A stretch of 64,000 bases of DNA from Cladopsammia gracilis (GCA_022457155.1 JAJGOT010000361.1:38501-102500); one strand, 5' to 3'; shown: positions 23,103 to 36,385, numbered from the stretch's first letter. Program-made: numbers and translations. The notes: a model not told the origin generated them from the letters alone.

Positions 23103-24650
23103 GGGTAACCTTCCCTGCCTTTCAACCAAATTCATGCAGAATACCGTCGGATCTACAGCCTTTTCTTCTACCCGAACACAAGCAAGTAATTTTCGAAAGG
23201 CTTGCCGCTATGGTCTAGTTGAATTGTTGTCTGTGAGCCGGGATTATGACATCACATGTTTATCATGCTTGTGTCGATAAGTACTTTTCAAAACAGTTCT
23301 TCTGGTCGTCTGCATAATCGTTTAAGTTTTTAGATTTGATTAATTTACTAAAAAAACTCGCAATTGAAAGGTGACACGAATGGATATAATGTTACCAAGT
23401 TGTTCAGAGTACTTTTGTTTCTGTTTCTGTTAGAAGCCGGTATAATAGCGGACACTAGAACTGTTGTCTGTATGATGACATCACATTTTATTCATGTTCC
23501 TGTTGACGTTTTATTCTAGACGTTGTATATAAGTATAGGTTTAAGTTCATGGGTGAAAAAAATCGCTTCAAGTTAAATAATTGATTGTTACGTAGTGCTA
23601 AGACTGGAAAAGAAAGTTGTTATTAAGCTGTTTAGGAAAGGAAATTGGTATTTTACAGGAATGTAAAGCGAGTTTGTAGTAAGACTTTTTTTGAAGTAAC
23701 GGTTTAAAGTTGACACGAATGAATATGGCGTCAGTTACCAGGTTGCTCAAAAAACTTATGTTTCTCCTTCTAGAAGCCGGTATAATACCGGGCAATTGAA
23801 CTGCTGAACTGTTGTCTGTTTTGTTATGACATCAGATTCTCATTATGTTCCTGTTGACGTTTCATTTTGAACGTTTTTTATATAAGAAGTATTATTTGAA
23901 GACCATGTAATTCAAGTTCATGGGTAAAAGAGTTCGCTTCAGTTTCGCTTCAGTAGTTAATTTACTAAGCGTTACGTAGTGCTGAGAAAAAAAAACGTTG
24001 TTAAAGTTTTTCATGAAAAAAGAAATTGGTATTTTAAAGGGATCTAAAGCAAGTTTGCTGAAAACTTTGTTTGAAGTAATGTTTTAAAGTGGATAGTATA
24101 ATATCCGGCAATTGAATTGTTGTCTGTATGATTATGACATCAGATTATGTTCCTGTTGACGTTTCATTCGGAACGTTTTATATAAGAAGAGATATATTCA
24201 TTTTGATAAAGCAAATGTTTTAGTTATTTATGTATTTATTTTTATTTCTAGTCCGCGTTTTACAAATTTTGAGTCCGTGTTTTACAAATTTTTGAGTCCG
24301 CCTTTTACAAATTTTTGAGTCCGCGTTTTACAAATTTTTGAGTCCGCGTTTTACAAATTTTCGAGTCCGCGTTTTACAAATTTTTGAGTCCGCGTTTTAC
24401 AAATTTTTTTACAAGTCCGCGTTTTACTAGTCCAGTCCAGTCCAGTCCAGTCCTCGAAATACAGTATGCCGTTTTGACGACGTAAGCTCGATCAAGTTTG
24501 TCAACTGAAGGCCAATTTTGAAGGCGCTATATTTAGACTAACGGTAGAAAAAAAAAAAAGATTTTGCGAGTAAGAGGTCAGCAAATAGTAAGGAAGTAAA
24601 CCAAGCAAACTGACTCAGTTGATTTTAAAGGAAACAAGAGGCTAGCTGGT

Positions 24651-25610
24651 AGCCTGTACTCATGCGCTTGCATAAGAACGTTTTATGGTTTATTTTAACT
24701 GGGTCACGCACCCCTTCCCTCTCAACGAATTTTGCGTGACATGTAAGTCTTCTTTTGTTTACATATTATAAGATATCATTTATTACGACTGAATTTACAA
24801 CTGAACTTAAACACGTTTTATAAGCATTTCTCTAAAATTAGCGACAACAGAAAGAAAAATTCAATCACAAATTGATATCAACATAAATTCCCATCGAAAA
24901 ATGTAATTTCTTTTCCGGTGAAGTCCAAATGCCAGTGGCTTGACTCGGCTATTTGAAAACAAGAACGTGATTACGGGCACGCCGAAAATCACGAGGTCGC
25001 ATGTCAACCAATTAGACCAGTGAAAGTCCTCCCGCGGGATACGGGAAACTTTAAAAAAACAAAGCAATTTGTGACTACAAAAAGCGGGACGAAAGCTAAA
25101 AATGGAAACAAAGACCTTACCGAAACTGGTAGCCTGTACTCATGCGCTTGCATAAGAACGTTTATGGTTTATTTCAACTGGGTCACGCACCCCTTCCCTC
25201 TCAACAAATTTTGCGTGACATGTAAGTCTTGTTTTGTTTACATATTATCAGATATCATTTATTACGACTGAATTTACAACTGAACTTAAAAACGTTTTAT
25301 AAGCATTTCTCTAAAATTAGCGACAACAGAAAGAAAAATTCAATCACAAATTGATTTTAACATAAATTCCCATCGAAAAATGTAATTTCTTTTCCGGTGA
25401 AGTCCAAATGCCAGTGGCTTGACTCGGCTATTTGAAAACAAGAACGTGATTACGGGCACGCCGAAAATCACGAGGTCGCATGTCAACCAATCAGACCAGT
25501 GAAAGTCCTCCCGTGGGATACGGGAAGCTTTAAAAAAACAAGGCAATTTGTGACTAAAAGCGGGACGAAAGCTAAAAATGGAAACAAGGACCTTAACTCA
25601 TGCCGCTATG
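24651..25610 (-). repeat. 480-bp direct tandem duplication of a transposon fragment
   Basis: AGCCTGTACTCATGCGCTTG occurs at 24,651 and 25,131, exactly 480 bp apart, and the two copies are nearly identical to 25,610. In reverse orientation the same sequence forms the ends and interior of the element at 4153-5497. Confidence 0.8.
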
Positions 25611-26061
25611 CGCATGAGTAATGAATGCTTCCGCGGGAAGGAGGCGGGGGGTGGGGGGAGGGGTGGGGAAATGAATTTTTTTCAAATTGTTTTCACTCGA
25701 GAAATTTCCGTCAGAGCGAGTTACGGTTTTCGGTATATTAGTCCCCTAGTCAAGCTCATTCAAACGATATTTTTGGAGGTATGAAATTAAAAGCTTTGTA
25801 CCATGTGTTTCTGTGACGTCACCAATTATGACGTCAGAATTTAACCGCATTTTGAAAAATTGTTTTACCATTGAAATGATAGTTAGCCTCAGAGATCGCT
25901 CTTTTTGTTTTCATTTTCAGTTACAGAGAGCTGCGTATGAATGAAAGAATAAAGGCAATAAACACGGGATAGAATGAGTAATAATGTAAAGTGAAGAAAT
26001 GATTTCGCATTTAAATCTCAAAGTAATTTGTAAATGTGTAACTTGAATACAAGCGAACCTC

Positions 26062-26312
26062 CAATCCTCGGTAGGAAAAAAGATGGCGACTGGTACATTT
26101 ACCCATAATTCTTAGCGCACAAAAACCTTAACAACGTTCATAAAAATGTAAAGAAAAGTTATAAAATCTTCAAACCTAGTCTACACATTGTCCTTAGTAC
26201 TGGAACAAATATTGTAAAAATTTGACTTTCTTTGTGCCTTATGTGCTGTATTAGGTCCGCAAGGTATTGTGGTAAAATGAACAGCCGCCATCTTTTTTCC
26301 TACGGTGGATTG
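26062..26312. mobile_element. MITE with GTAGGAAAAAAGATGGCG ends
   Basis: The left end (CAATCC..GTAGGAAAAAAGATGG) and its inverse near 26,285-26,312 form imperfect terminal repeats. The interior has no coding content. Confidence 0.6.
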
Positions 26313-26383
26313 TGCGACCGCCTCTCCACCTAGCTAAGCGACTGCTTTTCCAAATTACCAAACATTTTCCAGTCAAATCCCTA

Positions 26384-26767
26384 TAATTGAAACCTCTCGT
26401 AATCGACTACCTCCCGTGAGCGGCCGCGACCACTTTCAACGCTGGTGATTTGAATTTTTCTATTGTTTTGAACCTCTGATGGTAACCGACCACTCGCCCA
26501 TATTTTGGAGCCACTACAGACGCAAAATGAATGATATGTTACTGAGTACAACTGATAACTAACAACGCCAATGCAACAAACATTTTGTCCCTTGCATGAA
26601 AACTTCAACATGACAAAATAGTTTTCGCTGATACTTAGGTGCTTTTATTCATGGAAATTTCTACAGGTTCATGTCATTCACAGTTAAGAACACCCTGTGG
26701 TATGACCTTCTGAAGCGATCATCTTAGCTTTGGATTTTAGACGGTCGCATAAGAGAGGTTCAACTGT
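26384..26767. mobile_element. MITE with AACCTCTC ends
   Basis: The left GAAACCTCTCGTAATCGAC is the imperfect inverse of the right GTCGCATAAGAGAGGTTCAA. It is related in style to the 17,468 element but the sequence differs. Confidence 0.55.
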
Positions 26768-27784
26768 ATAAATTAAAATATTAAAATGCGAGAATTCTCT
26801 TTTCTCTTTTCCGAATAATAGCTGCGGGCGAAACGAGCGACGAACCGCTAGAAACGCGGGCGCCGGTGAGCTACAAACCATGTTAGAAACAGCTTTGTGG
26901 GATTTTTGAATTTTTATGACGTCATGTGCAAGCAAAGAATAGCTGGATATAAATTAACACAAATATGTTATATACCTATACTTTTACAGTCCACTCATTG
27001 CAATGTTGGGTTTATGGCTAAATCTAGACCAGGGTATTGCGTTTTATCTATTAACTAGATAAATTTAACAAGTGAATTTTCACATAGTAGAGATGTTCAG
27101 GGAGCACTCATGACAAAATCTCGTATCCTCAGCAAAGTCGATCAAACAACAACGTTTTTGAAACTGATATGTTTAATGCAGGGCTAGTTTTCCTTTGGTA
27201 TCACATAATTATACGAATCGGATATAAACACTTTTAGCGCAGTATTAACAGCCTACACAAGCATTTTCTTCAGTGTTTGTGGAGGAGTGGAGTTGCTCGG
27301 TTTTCGTTTTCCACTGTGCCCGACTGTGCAGTTGTCACTGAATAAAACTAACGCTGAACATGCCTTTACATGATTCCTGTTCGTTTCTACAAATCGCTAA
27401 TTAATCACTTTATCACTACACTGTTCAGAAGCTGATATCGTACCTGTAACTAAAGGACGACTCCGCTCGCGCTACGCAACATCCGTCTTCGACAGCGGGT
27501 TTGGGGGCGAAATGCTTGAGACGTGGGCTGTGATAATTTCAGTAGTTAAAATAATTTCGTATTTTAAGGTCGCGGGGGATACTTGGCCATGAATAAATTC
27601 ATAAGGCAAAATTTTGGCAGGGGTGTCACTTTTAAAAACGTTATATCGTGAAGGTTTGAAAGTCGATTTCGCTAAAATTTAACAGAGATATTGGCGAATA
27701 ATGGAAGTACGTAAGGATTGTTTTTTTACTGAAGGGATCGCGCTTGCGGCAATACTGGAAGCCACTAAAGTTGTCTTTTCTTAA

Positions 27785-28501
27785 GGTTACAGTGTACCTT
27801 CGGGGGTGTCTCCAGTATAACAGCTCTAGTGTCTTAAGATTACACTTAATATACCTAAACCCAGATATCAAATTAAAGCTTATAGAGCTGGCTATCTAAA
27901 TATGGAAACTGTTTGCTAATAAAATGAATTGTCGAATTTTTTACGACGTCTAAATTCGAAAGTCCGAATCAGCTTTAAAACGCTATAACTCAAAGCGATT
28001 ATTATATTTTGCTAATTTGATTTGTTCTCGGATTTCCGGACACGAAGCGCTAAAAAATCGTGTCGGCGATTTCCTATATTCAATTGCAGTGAAAAGTTAC
28101 AGAATATTTTCGAAAAGGGGAGAAAAAAATTGTAATGATCGCACGGAAATGGCTCTTGACGAAAAAGTTTTCGGAATTAAGAATTTCGCCGACACTTTTT
28201 TGTTGATTATATGTTAGCCTAGCTTCTGTCCAAATTGAAGGAAAATCGAACAAATTCCCTTTGAGTTGTAGCTCTTTAAAGTGTCCCCAACAAGCGAAAA
28301 ATTAACTTTGAGAAAACGGCGCTTAAAAAAACATATCGCTTAATAAACAAACTCCGCCCACAAAAGTTATACCGTCATTTCTCCGTCAATTTTCACTATT
28401 TTTCGATAATTTTTTTTTGGATGAAAGTTCAGTCTGTAAACTTTATTTTAACGCCAAAAAAATTGTTCAATAAATTTTCGACCTGAAGGTACATTGTAAC
28501 C
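27785..28501. mobile_element. TTAA-flanked MITE, copy B
   Basis: It has the same ends as copies A and C, between TTAA at 27,781-27,784 and 28,502-28,505. The right end has one substitution (GGTACATTGTAACC). Confidence 0.8.
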
Positions 28502-28505
28502 TTAA

Positions 28506-29889
28506 AACGTGGATTTGTGTCCAAGTTTGCTCCACGAGAAGAACACAAAGCAAGTTGATTTCCCCACTCACTGATCCGTCAAAACGTCTATTGTGTCATA
28601 TCTGACTCCGATTTTTTTATTTCAACTTTAATTAAAAGTTATTAGCTTTTAAAAGAGTAAAATTGTCCATGTTAGAATTTGAAGCCTCATATCTTCCCTT
28701 TGAAAGCCTATTTAAAAATTTCGAGTCAGATATCACAATCTACAATACACATAGTTTACCTCCTTGCAATGTCAACTCATGAAATTCTCTATCCGCGCTG
28801 AATTCTTGGACACAAAATCGCTTGTTTTTACGCTTCTGAAGGCTTCCCGAGCAAACACGAATGCAAAAAATATAAATTTATGGTAATTTTGCTAATTGCG
28901 TTCGACGTTAGGAGAACGCCATCCTAATTTCAACGGGATTTGGGTATCCTGTGGTCGATGGGATACCTGTGCATGACAGGCGCGAAGAATCGAGATTTTT
29001 TGGTTCAACGGATGATGTTCAAAATCTGCGCCATTTTGAATAATTGTTATGCGCGCGCACCAATTTTAAGCCCAAAAACTGGCCAAAGAAATTGCTGCTC
29101 CACCTTTTCAGCTGAAAATTACCTCGTGCATCCGTAGCGTGGATATCTTTGGATTATTCGGTAAGTGCAATCATTTTTCTCAAACTTCATGCGATGTTTC
29201 TTAAAAAGTTCATCGCTTCAACTTGTCAAAGCCTTACCAGGAAAGTTTTTAGTACCCCAAGAGCATGTGGAAAGCCCGACGTCGGCGTCCCAAAACAAAC
29301 CGAAGACCTTCGCTGCTTTCCTGCTTTGAATTAATGTTCTCAGTCGAGTTTGCCGAACAACAAAGCAAATCAACCGATTACTCTGACCCAAAGTTTTCTC
29401 AAAGCAAATCAATTACCAAGCCTTTGTGCTTTGACCCATAGCGGTCACAAATACAAACCAAACAAACCGAGTCATTGTGCACTTGGTGGCCATTGCACCA
29501 AATTTACATGTTTTGTTACATTTTCCCTTGCAACTATTCAAGTTGTTACTATCATTCATGTTACTGTTACAAAATTAGTCTCGCACAATCAGTATCTGAA
29601 CTACATTGTAACTAAGTAGATAGACATGTTTTGTTACATTTTTTTGGTTTCACTATTAAAATTACTGTTGTTCATGTTGCTATTTAAATACTTCGTGTTT
29701 CTCAATTAATGTCTCGACTAATTTGCTCCTATCTTTTTCCTATGATTTTAGCTAATTCATTGAACTTCGAACGCACTTATTAATCTTTGATTACTGCTAG
29801 TTTTAACCCACGCGCTATTGTCAACACTTCATGCAGAAAGAACAATGCGTTAAAAAATAGTTTTACCAGACAGCGCTTTGCACGTGCAA
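28506..29889. other. Unit 4-specific DNA with no recognised gene
   Basis: This stretch is missing from units 5 and 6. Its short frames lack homology that I can recognise. A weak inverted pair (GTGTCATATCTGACTC near 28,590; GAGTCAGATATCACAA near 28,723) suggests more MITE debris. Confidence 0.5.
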
Positions 29890-30184
29890 TGCGGCTAAGT
29901 TTCGCAAAGGATGCAACAAACCAGTCGTCAATCTGTGCCCATTTTGTTTTGTATGCTTTGCTTGGACACTTGACCCCATTGTTTAAATTATGACGTCACG
30001 AAACAACATACCTCTTTATCAATCAGCCGTATCATCGGAGCAGTGTATAGTCAGAAATAATTCAGCATTTTCAGTTAAGCACACCTGATCACTTCTTGTT
30101 CTTGTTGTATCCTGGGCACTTTCGTGCAAACTGCCATTCTACATTTTTCTATTCATACGTTTGTAAATACTGTGCCGACCAATT

Positions 30185-30388
30185 ATGGTTTTCCCCAAAG
30201 GTTTTTTGTGGAGTGTAGTGTTCGGTGGAATAATCGGTGGTATTGTCACAGTGCTGTCTTTAAAAGTTTGGAACGCAAGAGCACGGAGAGAAGAAGAGGA
30301 AAACGAGAACAGACGAGAAGAGCCGATCGCGCCTGGTGTTCAGGAATCCACAAAACTGGCACAGGAACACGATGAGAGATCCTGTTAA
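30185..30388 (+). CDS. Array microprotein copy 4, single-exon reading frame
   Basis: The frame of 67 residues starts MVFPKG after an in-frame TAA 21 bases upstream. The helix (residues 7-27) has GGIIGGIV, and the tail runs from RARREEEENENRREEP to DERSC. TAA replaces the TCA of copies 1-3, so the protein ends four bases before the still-present GAAC|GTGAGT donor. The two length differences from copy 1 (one residue in the helix, one at DNP) are in-frame 3-bp deletions, which supports coding constraint. Downstream exons would be untranslated. Function is unknown. Confidence 0.6.
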   Translation: MVFPKGFLWSVVFGGIIGGIVTVLSLKVWNARARREEEENENRREEPIAPGVQESTKLAQEHDERSC

Positions 30389-32310
30389 GAACGTGAGTGT
30401 ATACATGTATATTTTTCAGTATTTCTGAGTCGCAAAAGAGAGGCAGGGAATCATTCTCGTGAAAGAGCGAACCTACCTACCAACCTAACTCGCGTGTACG
30501 CATTCTTCACGGTTAAGAACTTTTTTTAAAAAAGCAAAACCTGTATAAAATATATACGTTCGCCGTTTACCGTTCTGAAAATATTTTTACTTCACTAATC
30601 ACAGCTCTAACGCTGTAAACTGAGAAATCCGAGTAACCACGCGTCGCGTTTTCTCGCGCGAGGCGCACTCGTGTAACAAGAGCGATTGATGGGATCCTGT
30701 TTTAGTATACCTTTTCTTTTCAGTGACAGCTTTAGTGCGAGCTTTTATTACTCGAAGTGCAAAATCTTGATTTATTAGGATGTATAGTATTTAAAATGTC
30801 TTTTTTAAACTGGTTTCTTAGCTTGTTTTGTGATTGTGGCGAAGCATTCACAAACATTCTATGATTCTCTAAGATCATGATTATTTTGTGATCCTCGCGT
30901 GCGTGTAGTATCATGACGTAACCAACCAACCGTAACCAAACCAAAAAACCTCCTACGCAGGGTTGTAAAGATTACGTGACGAGCCCTAAGGACGCCTGCG
31001 TAGGAGGCTAAACAACCTTCATGAGTGGCGAAGACAGTGATAAATAAAATAACTAACAACTGTTATTTATGCTAAGATGTCCATCTAGACACCGTTACGG
31101 ACGGTCGATTCGTTTTGTTCAGAATCGGATGATGCAAAGTTCCTGGCGTTGCTGCGCATGTCAATAACACGCGAACCCTAAAGTTCAATACTCAACCAAC
31201 AGTTCTGTTTTTCATTGCCGCTATTATCACAGCGGATGTCAAAAAATTATATTTATGGCCAAGTGTGTTTGGTGGATTTTGATCCATTTTGTCAGCTTTT
31301 GTTAAGAACAATAGGTCACTTTTTTTCTTACACTAATTTCAGTTCTTTGTTTTTTCACAGCAGCAGTCGTCATGAGTCATTTTTGCCGATTAATCAGAAG
31401 CTTGATGAGTGCAGCCTTTAGATTTTCAAGAATGCTTCGTATCTTCACCACGTAGAACTTTCTAAATATTATTTGATTTGCGGATCTCATTTGTGACATG
31501 GAATCGAAAGACGATAAGGATAGCACACTGAAATGTGACTTTTTAATTATACTGTTTTGTTTAAATTGCAGCAAGCAAAAAGTTATGAATTTTTTAATCT
31601 AAGGGACTGGTGCCACAACTGTAAATTTAGTCGTTGCTGTATGCCATTGACAATTTCAAACAAGCTCTTTTATTTCAATGCTGTTGTAGTTATTAAAAAA
31701 TATGCTACAGTGAACGCTTTGTTTGTCGATGTTAAGTTTTTTGTCCTTTCTACTTACATAATATAATCATAAATTGAGTCTTGAAAGCATACTAAAAGTC
31801 TCCTAACTCGGTGTTTAATAGTTGAGGGTTTTTCAAAGCGAGATGTTTTCCTGCAAGTTCGGAAAACCTCTTACGTAGTCTTCTAAATTCGTTATTTCGG
31901 CTCGGGTAAATGAAAAACATCGATGCAATCAGAAGGAACACCTTAAAATTAGAAAGACCTTAAACTTTGAGCGTTCTTTCTTGCTTAGAAGCAAAGATAT
32001 AGGTCAGTGAATTTTTATATTTTTACAGACCGTCACAACGTAACTCGGCTTGCAAGGTCTGACCGTCATGTAAACACTGTGACATTCACTGCCGTTTCTC
32101 TCCGCTTCTGAGCAATCCCTATCCACGTCGAAAAAACTATGGTGCATCACCGCTTTCTGTAATGTCACTCCACACTAAAAAGACTTGTATTGATCACTTG
32201 CGTATGTGTGTAATCCCCCTAACGCCGCAAAATACTAACTCGAGGCTGAGTATACGGACTGGTACAGAGCTGTACGCGCACACAAAATATCAACTGCAGA
32301 ATTTCAATTA

Positions 32311-32321
32311 GGGGAATCCCC
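32311..32321. promoter_or_regulatory. Candidate NF-kB-type site, unit 4 tail
   Basis: This is an identical GGGGAATCCCC, 1.4 kb before the ATG of copy 5. Confidence 0.4.
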
Positions 32322-33709
32322 TAATGTTTGGAAAACAATAGACGTGTTGACGACCCAAGCGAAATTCGATCATCAGTTGATCAAATGCCAACCATGTTCA
32401 TGAAGGCGCAAAAAGAACGTTCAAAGACATTGTGAATAAGAGGTCATCAATTTAACCTTACAAGCAAGGAAACCGAGCCAACTGATTTAATCAACATCGC
32501 CGCTACTGAAGCCAATACTAGCGATTGGATGGATATAAATTAACACAAATATGTTATATACCTATACTTTTACAGTCCACTCATTGCAATGTTGGGTTTA
32601 TGGCTAAATCTAGACCAGGGTATTGCGTTTTATCTATTAACTAGATAAATTTAACAAGTGAATTTTCGCATAGTAGAGATGTTCAGGGATCAATCATGAC
32701 AAAATCTCGTACAGTGTATCCTCAGCAAAGTCGATCAAACAACAACAACGTTTTTGAAACTAATATATTTAATGCAGGCAAGTTCTCCTTTAGCATCACA
32801 TAATTATGTGAATCGGATATAAACACTTTCAGCGCAGTATTAACAGCTTTCACAAGCATTTTCTTTTAGTGTTTGTGGAGCCAGTGGAGCTGCCTGGTTT
32901 TCATTTTCCACTCTGCCCGACTGTGCAGTTTTCACTGAAGAAAACAAACGCTGAACAAGCGTTGACATGATTCCTGTTCGTATACAAATCGCTAATCACT
33001 TTATCACTGCACTGTTCAGAAGCTGATTTCGTACCTGTAAAGATGGACTCCGCTCGCGCCAACAACATTCATCTTCGACAGCGGGTTTGTGGGCGAAATG
33101 CTTGAGACGTGAGCTATGATAAACATGGGAAAAATATATGAAATAAATATTATGAGACACGTGACCCCAACGTTTTAATCTAACGTTACGAGAACTAGCG
33201 TGAGGTCCGTATTCAGGGAAAATATTGGTCGAGTGCTTTCCATAAACTTGCAAAAAACTTGCAAAAAACTTGCAAAAGAAGAACGAAACCAATATTTCCC
33301 AATACGGACCGAACAAGCTAGTTCAATAAAGTTTTTATTATAATGGCGTTTTTAAAAATTTGCCGATCAATTAATGAAACCATTCTCGGCTAACGCGCGC
33401 GCACCAAACTAAGCGTATTGCATTCGGTGCTCATAAAAGAAATTCGGCGAAACGACTGAAGTTATTCGGCGAAACGACTGCAAACGGTCTGCAGGGAACC
33501 AGTCAGGAATGCTCCTTTTGCCATAACAAAATAATAAAATGAAACAACATACCCTAAACACTTCCATAAATAATTAATTTTGAAGAGGCCATGACTAGGC
33601 TCCCGCAGCTGCATGCCTACTACTTGATCATTTCCACGCCGGCCACTTTCGTGTAAAACTGCCAATTAGACATTTTTGCTTCATACGTTTCTAAATACTG
33701 CGCCGACGA

Positions 33710-33916
33710 ATGATGGTTTTCCCCAAAGGTTTTTTGTGGAGTGTAGTGTTCGGTGGAATAATCGGTGGTATTGTCACGGTGCTGTCTTTAAAAATTTTGG
33801 GCGCAAGAGCACGGAGAGAAGAAGAGAACAACGAGAACAGACGAGAAGAGCCGATCGCGCCTGGTTTTCAGGAAACCACAAAACTGGCACAAGAACACGA
33901 TGAGAGATCCTGTTAA
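33710..33916 (+). CDS. Array microprotein copy 5, single-exon reading frame
   Basis: Two ATG codons in a row (33,710 and 33,713) open the frame. The second matches the start of the other copies, giving 67 residues; the first adds one Met. The helix and tail match copy 4 closely, with LGARARREEENNENRR and GFQETTK as the main changes. It ends DERSC with TAA before the retained GTGAGT donor. Function is unknown. Confidence 0.6.
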   Translation: MMVFPKGFLWSVVFGGIIGGIVTVLSLKILGARARREEENNENRREEPIAPGFQETTKLAQEHDERSC

Positions 33917-35645
33917 GAACGTGAGTGTATACATGTATATTTTTCAGTATTTCTGAGTCGCAAAAGAGAGGCAGGGAATCATTCTCGTGAAAGAGGGAAC
34001 CTACCTACCTACCTAACGCAATCTCGAGAACTCGCGTGTAAGCATTCTTCACGGTTAAGAACTTTTTTTAAAAAAACAAAACCTGTATAAAATATATACG
34101 TTCGCCGTTTACCGTTCTGAAAATATTTTTACTTCACTAATCGCAGCTCTAACGCTCTAAACTGAGAAATCCGAGTAAACACGCGTCGCGTTTTCTCGCG
34201 CGAGGCGCACTCGTGTAACAGGAGCGATTGATGGGATCCTGTTTTAGTGTACCTTTTCTTTTCAGTGACAGCTTTAGTGCGAGCTTTTATTACTCGAAGT
34301 GCAAAATCTTGATTTATTAGGATGTATAGTATTTAAAATATCTTTTTTAAACTGGTTTCTTAGCTTGTTTTGTGATTGTGGCGAAGCATTCACAAAACAT
34401 TCTATGGTTTGCTAATCAGTATTTAGTGATCCTCGCGTGGATGTAGTAAATTTAGAGATCAGTCTCGTTCATGACGTTACCAACCAACTGTAACCAAACC
34501 ATAAAAACCTTCATGAGTGGTGGAGACAATGATAAATAAATTATTCATGCTAAGTTGTCCATCTAGACAGTTACGGACGGTCGATTCGTTCTGTCGTGAA
34601 TCGGATGATAAATGCAAAGTTCCTGGTGTTACTGCGAATATCAATAACACGCGAACTCTGCGAATATCAATAACACGTGAACTCTTAAGTTCAATACCCA
34701 ACCAACAGTTCTGTTTTTCACTGCCGCTATTATCATAGCGGATGTCTCAAGCATTTCGCTTTACGCAAAATTGTCAAAAGATTATATTTATGGCCAAGTG
34801 TGTTTGGTGGATTTTGATCCATTTTGTCAGTTTCAGTTAAGAACAATAGGCTACTTTTTTTCTTACACTTTTTAAACAAAACAGGCTGTTTTGTTTAAAT
34901 TTCAGCAAGCAAAAAGTTATGAATTTTTAATCTAAGGGACTGGTGCCACAACTGTAAATTTAGCCGCCGCTGCCATTGAGAATTTCAAACAAGCTCTTTT
35001 ATTTCAATGCTGTTGTAGTCATTAAAAAACATGCTACAGTGAACGTTTTGTTTGTCGATGTTAAGTTTTTTATCCTTTCTACTTACATAATATAATCGTA
35101 AATTGAGTCTTGAAAGCATACTAAAAGTCTCCTAACTCAGTGTTTAATAGTTGAGGGTTTTTCAAAGCGAGATGTTTTCCTGTAAGTTCGAAAAACCTCA
35201 TACGCAGTCTCCTAAATTCGTTATTTCAGCTCGGGTAAATGAAAAACATCGATGCTACCAGAAGGAACACCTTAAAATTAGAAAGACCTTAAACTTTGAG
35301 CGTTCTTTCTTGCTTAGAAGCAAAGATATAGGTCAGTGAATTTTTATATTTCATTACAGACCGTCAAAACGTAACTTGGCTTGCATTCAAGGTCTGGCCG
35401 TCATGTAAACATTATGACATTCACTGACCTTTCTCTCCGCTACTGAGCAATCCTTATCCACGTCGAAAAAACTATGGTGCATCACTGCTTTCTGTAATGT
35501 CACTCCACACTAAAAAGACTTGTATTGATCACTTGCGTATGTGTGTAATCCCCCTACCGCCGCAAAATACTAACTTGAGGCTGAGTATATAGACTGGTAC
35601 AGAGCTGTACGCGCACACAAAATATCAACTGTAGAATTTCAATTA

Positions 35646-35656
35646 GGGGAATCCCC
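35646..35656. promoter_or_regulatory. Candidate NF-kB-type site, unit 5 tail
   Basis: This is an identical GGGGAATCCCC, 1.45 kb before the frame of copy 6. Confidence 0.4.
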
Positions 35657-36385
35657 TAATGTTTGGAAAACAATAGACGTGTTGTCGACGCAAGCGCAAT
35701 TCGATCATCAGTTGATCAAATGCCAATCATGTTCGTGAAGGCGCAAAAAGAACGTTAAAAGACAGTAGATTTTTAATATTGTAAATAAGAGGTCAGCAAT
35801 TAGCCTTACAAGCAAGGAAACCGAGCCAACTGATTAGTAAACATCGACGATACTGAAGCCAATACTAGCGATTGGATGGATATAAATTAACACAAATATG
35901 TTATATACCTATATACTTTTACAGTCCACTCATTGCAATGTTGGGTTTATGGCTAAATCTAGACCAGGCTATTGCGTTTTATCTATTAACTAGATAAATT
36001 TAAAAAGTGAATTTTCACATGTTAGAGATGTTCAGGGAGCACTTATGACAAAATCTCGTATGCTCAGCAAAGTAGATCAAACAACAACGTTTTTGAAACT
36101 GATACAACATAATTATATGAACCGGACATAAACACTTTTAGCGCAGTATTAACAGCCTACACAAGCATTTTCTTCAGTGTTTGTGGAGGAGTGACGAGTT
36201 GCTCGGTTTTCGTTTTCCACTGTGCCTGACAGTGCAGTTTTCACTGAAGAAACCTAACGCTGAACATGCCTTTACATGATTCCTGTTCGTTTCTACAAAT
36301 CGCTAATAAATCACTTTATCACTACACTGTTCAGAAGCAGATTTCGTACCAGTATTAAGATCGACTCCGCTCGCGCTACGCGACA

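Larger units (their letters stand above)
21005..24470. mobile_element. 3.5 kb element with 9-bp target duplication and a captured kinase
   Basis: The ends are GGCATACTGTATTTCG and its inverse with one mismatch. GTTTTGACG is duplicated at 20,996-21,004 and 24,471-24,479. Each end then has GGACT pentamers and an array of a 23-bp unit (AAAACGCGGACTCAAAAATTT core): four or more copies at the left (21,048-21,145) and about seven at the right (24,250-24,425), in opposite orientation. A 9-bp duplication with long repeat-built ends is typical of Mutator-like elements. There is no transposase; instead a kinase ORF (22,449-23,102) is present. A TTAA-flanked MITE is nested at 21,634-22,354. Three or four imperfect blocks containing GTTGTCTGTATGA and GTTCCTGTTGACGTTTCATT fill 23,210-24,215. 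Confidence 0.8.
24480..26939. repeat. Mixed repeat region between the two halves of the array
   Basis: The rest of unit tail 3b (24,480-24,620) is followed by two direct copies of a transposon fragment (24,651-25,610), another tail-like piece (25,660-25,810) and two MITEs. A small AATAAA-containing stretch at about 25,930-26,040 holds nothing I recognise. No gene is seen. Confidence 0.6.
26940..32480 (+). repeat. Array unit 4
   Basis: The unit starts with TGGATATAAATTAACACAAA, also seen at 32,529 and 35,877. It carries gene copy 4 and a complete tail. Compared with unit 6, a block of about 2.3 kb is inserted between 27,563 and 29,889; it includes the TTAA MITE copy B. Confidence 0.8.
32481..35868 (+). 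repeat. Array unit 5
   Basis: This 3.4 kb unit is the least interrupted, with upstream block, gene copy 5, intron hairpin region (34,175-34,215) and tail. It lacks the TTTCACAG-type downstream exon block that units 4 and 6 keep near 31,357 and 38,365. Confidence 0.8.
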
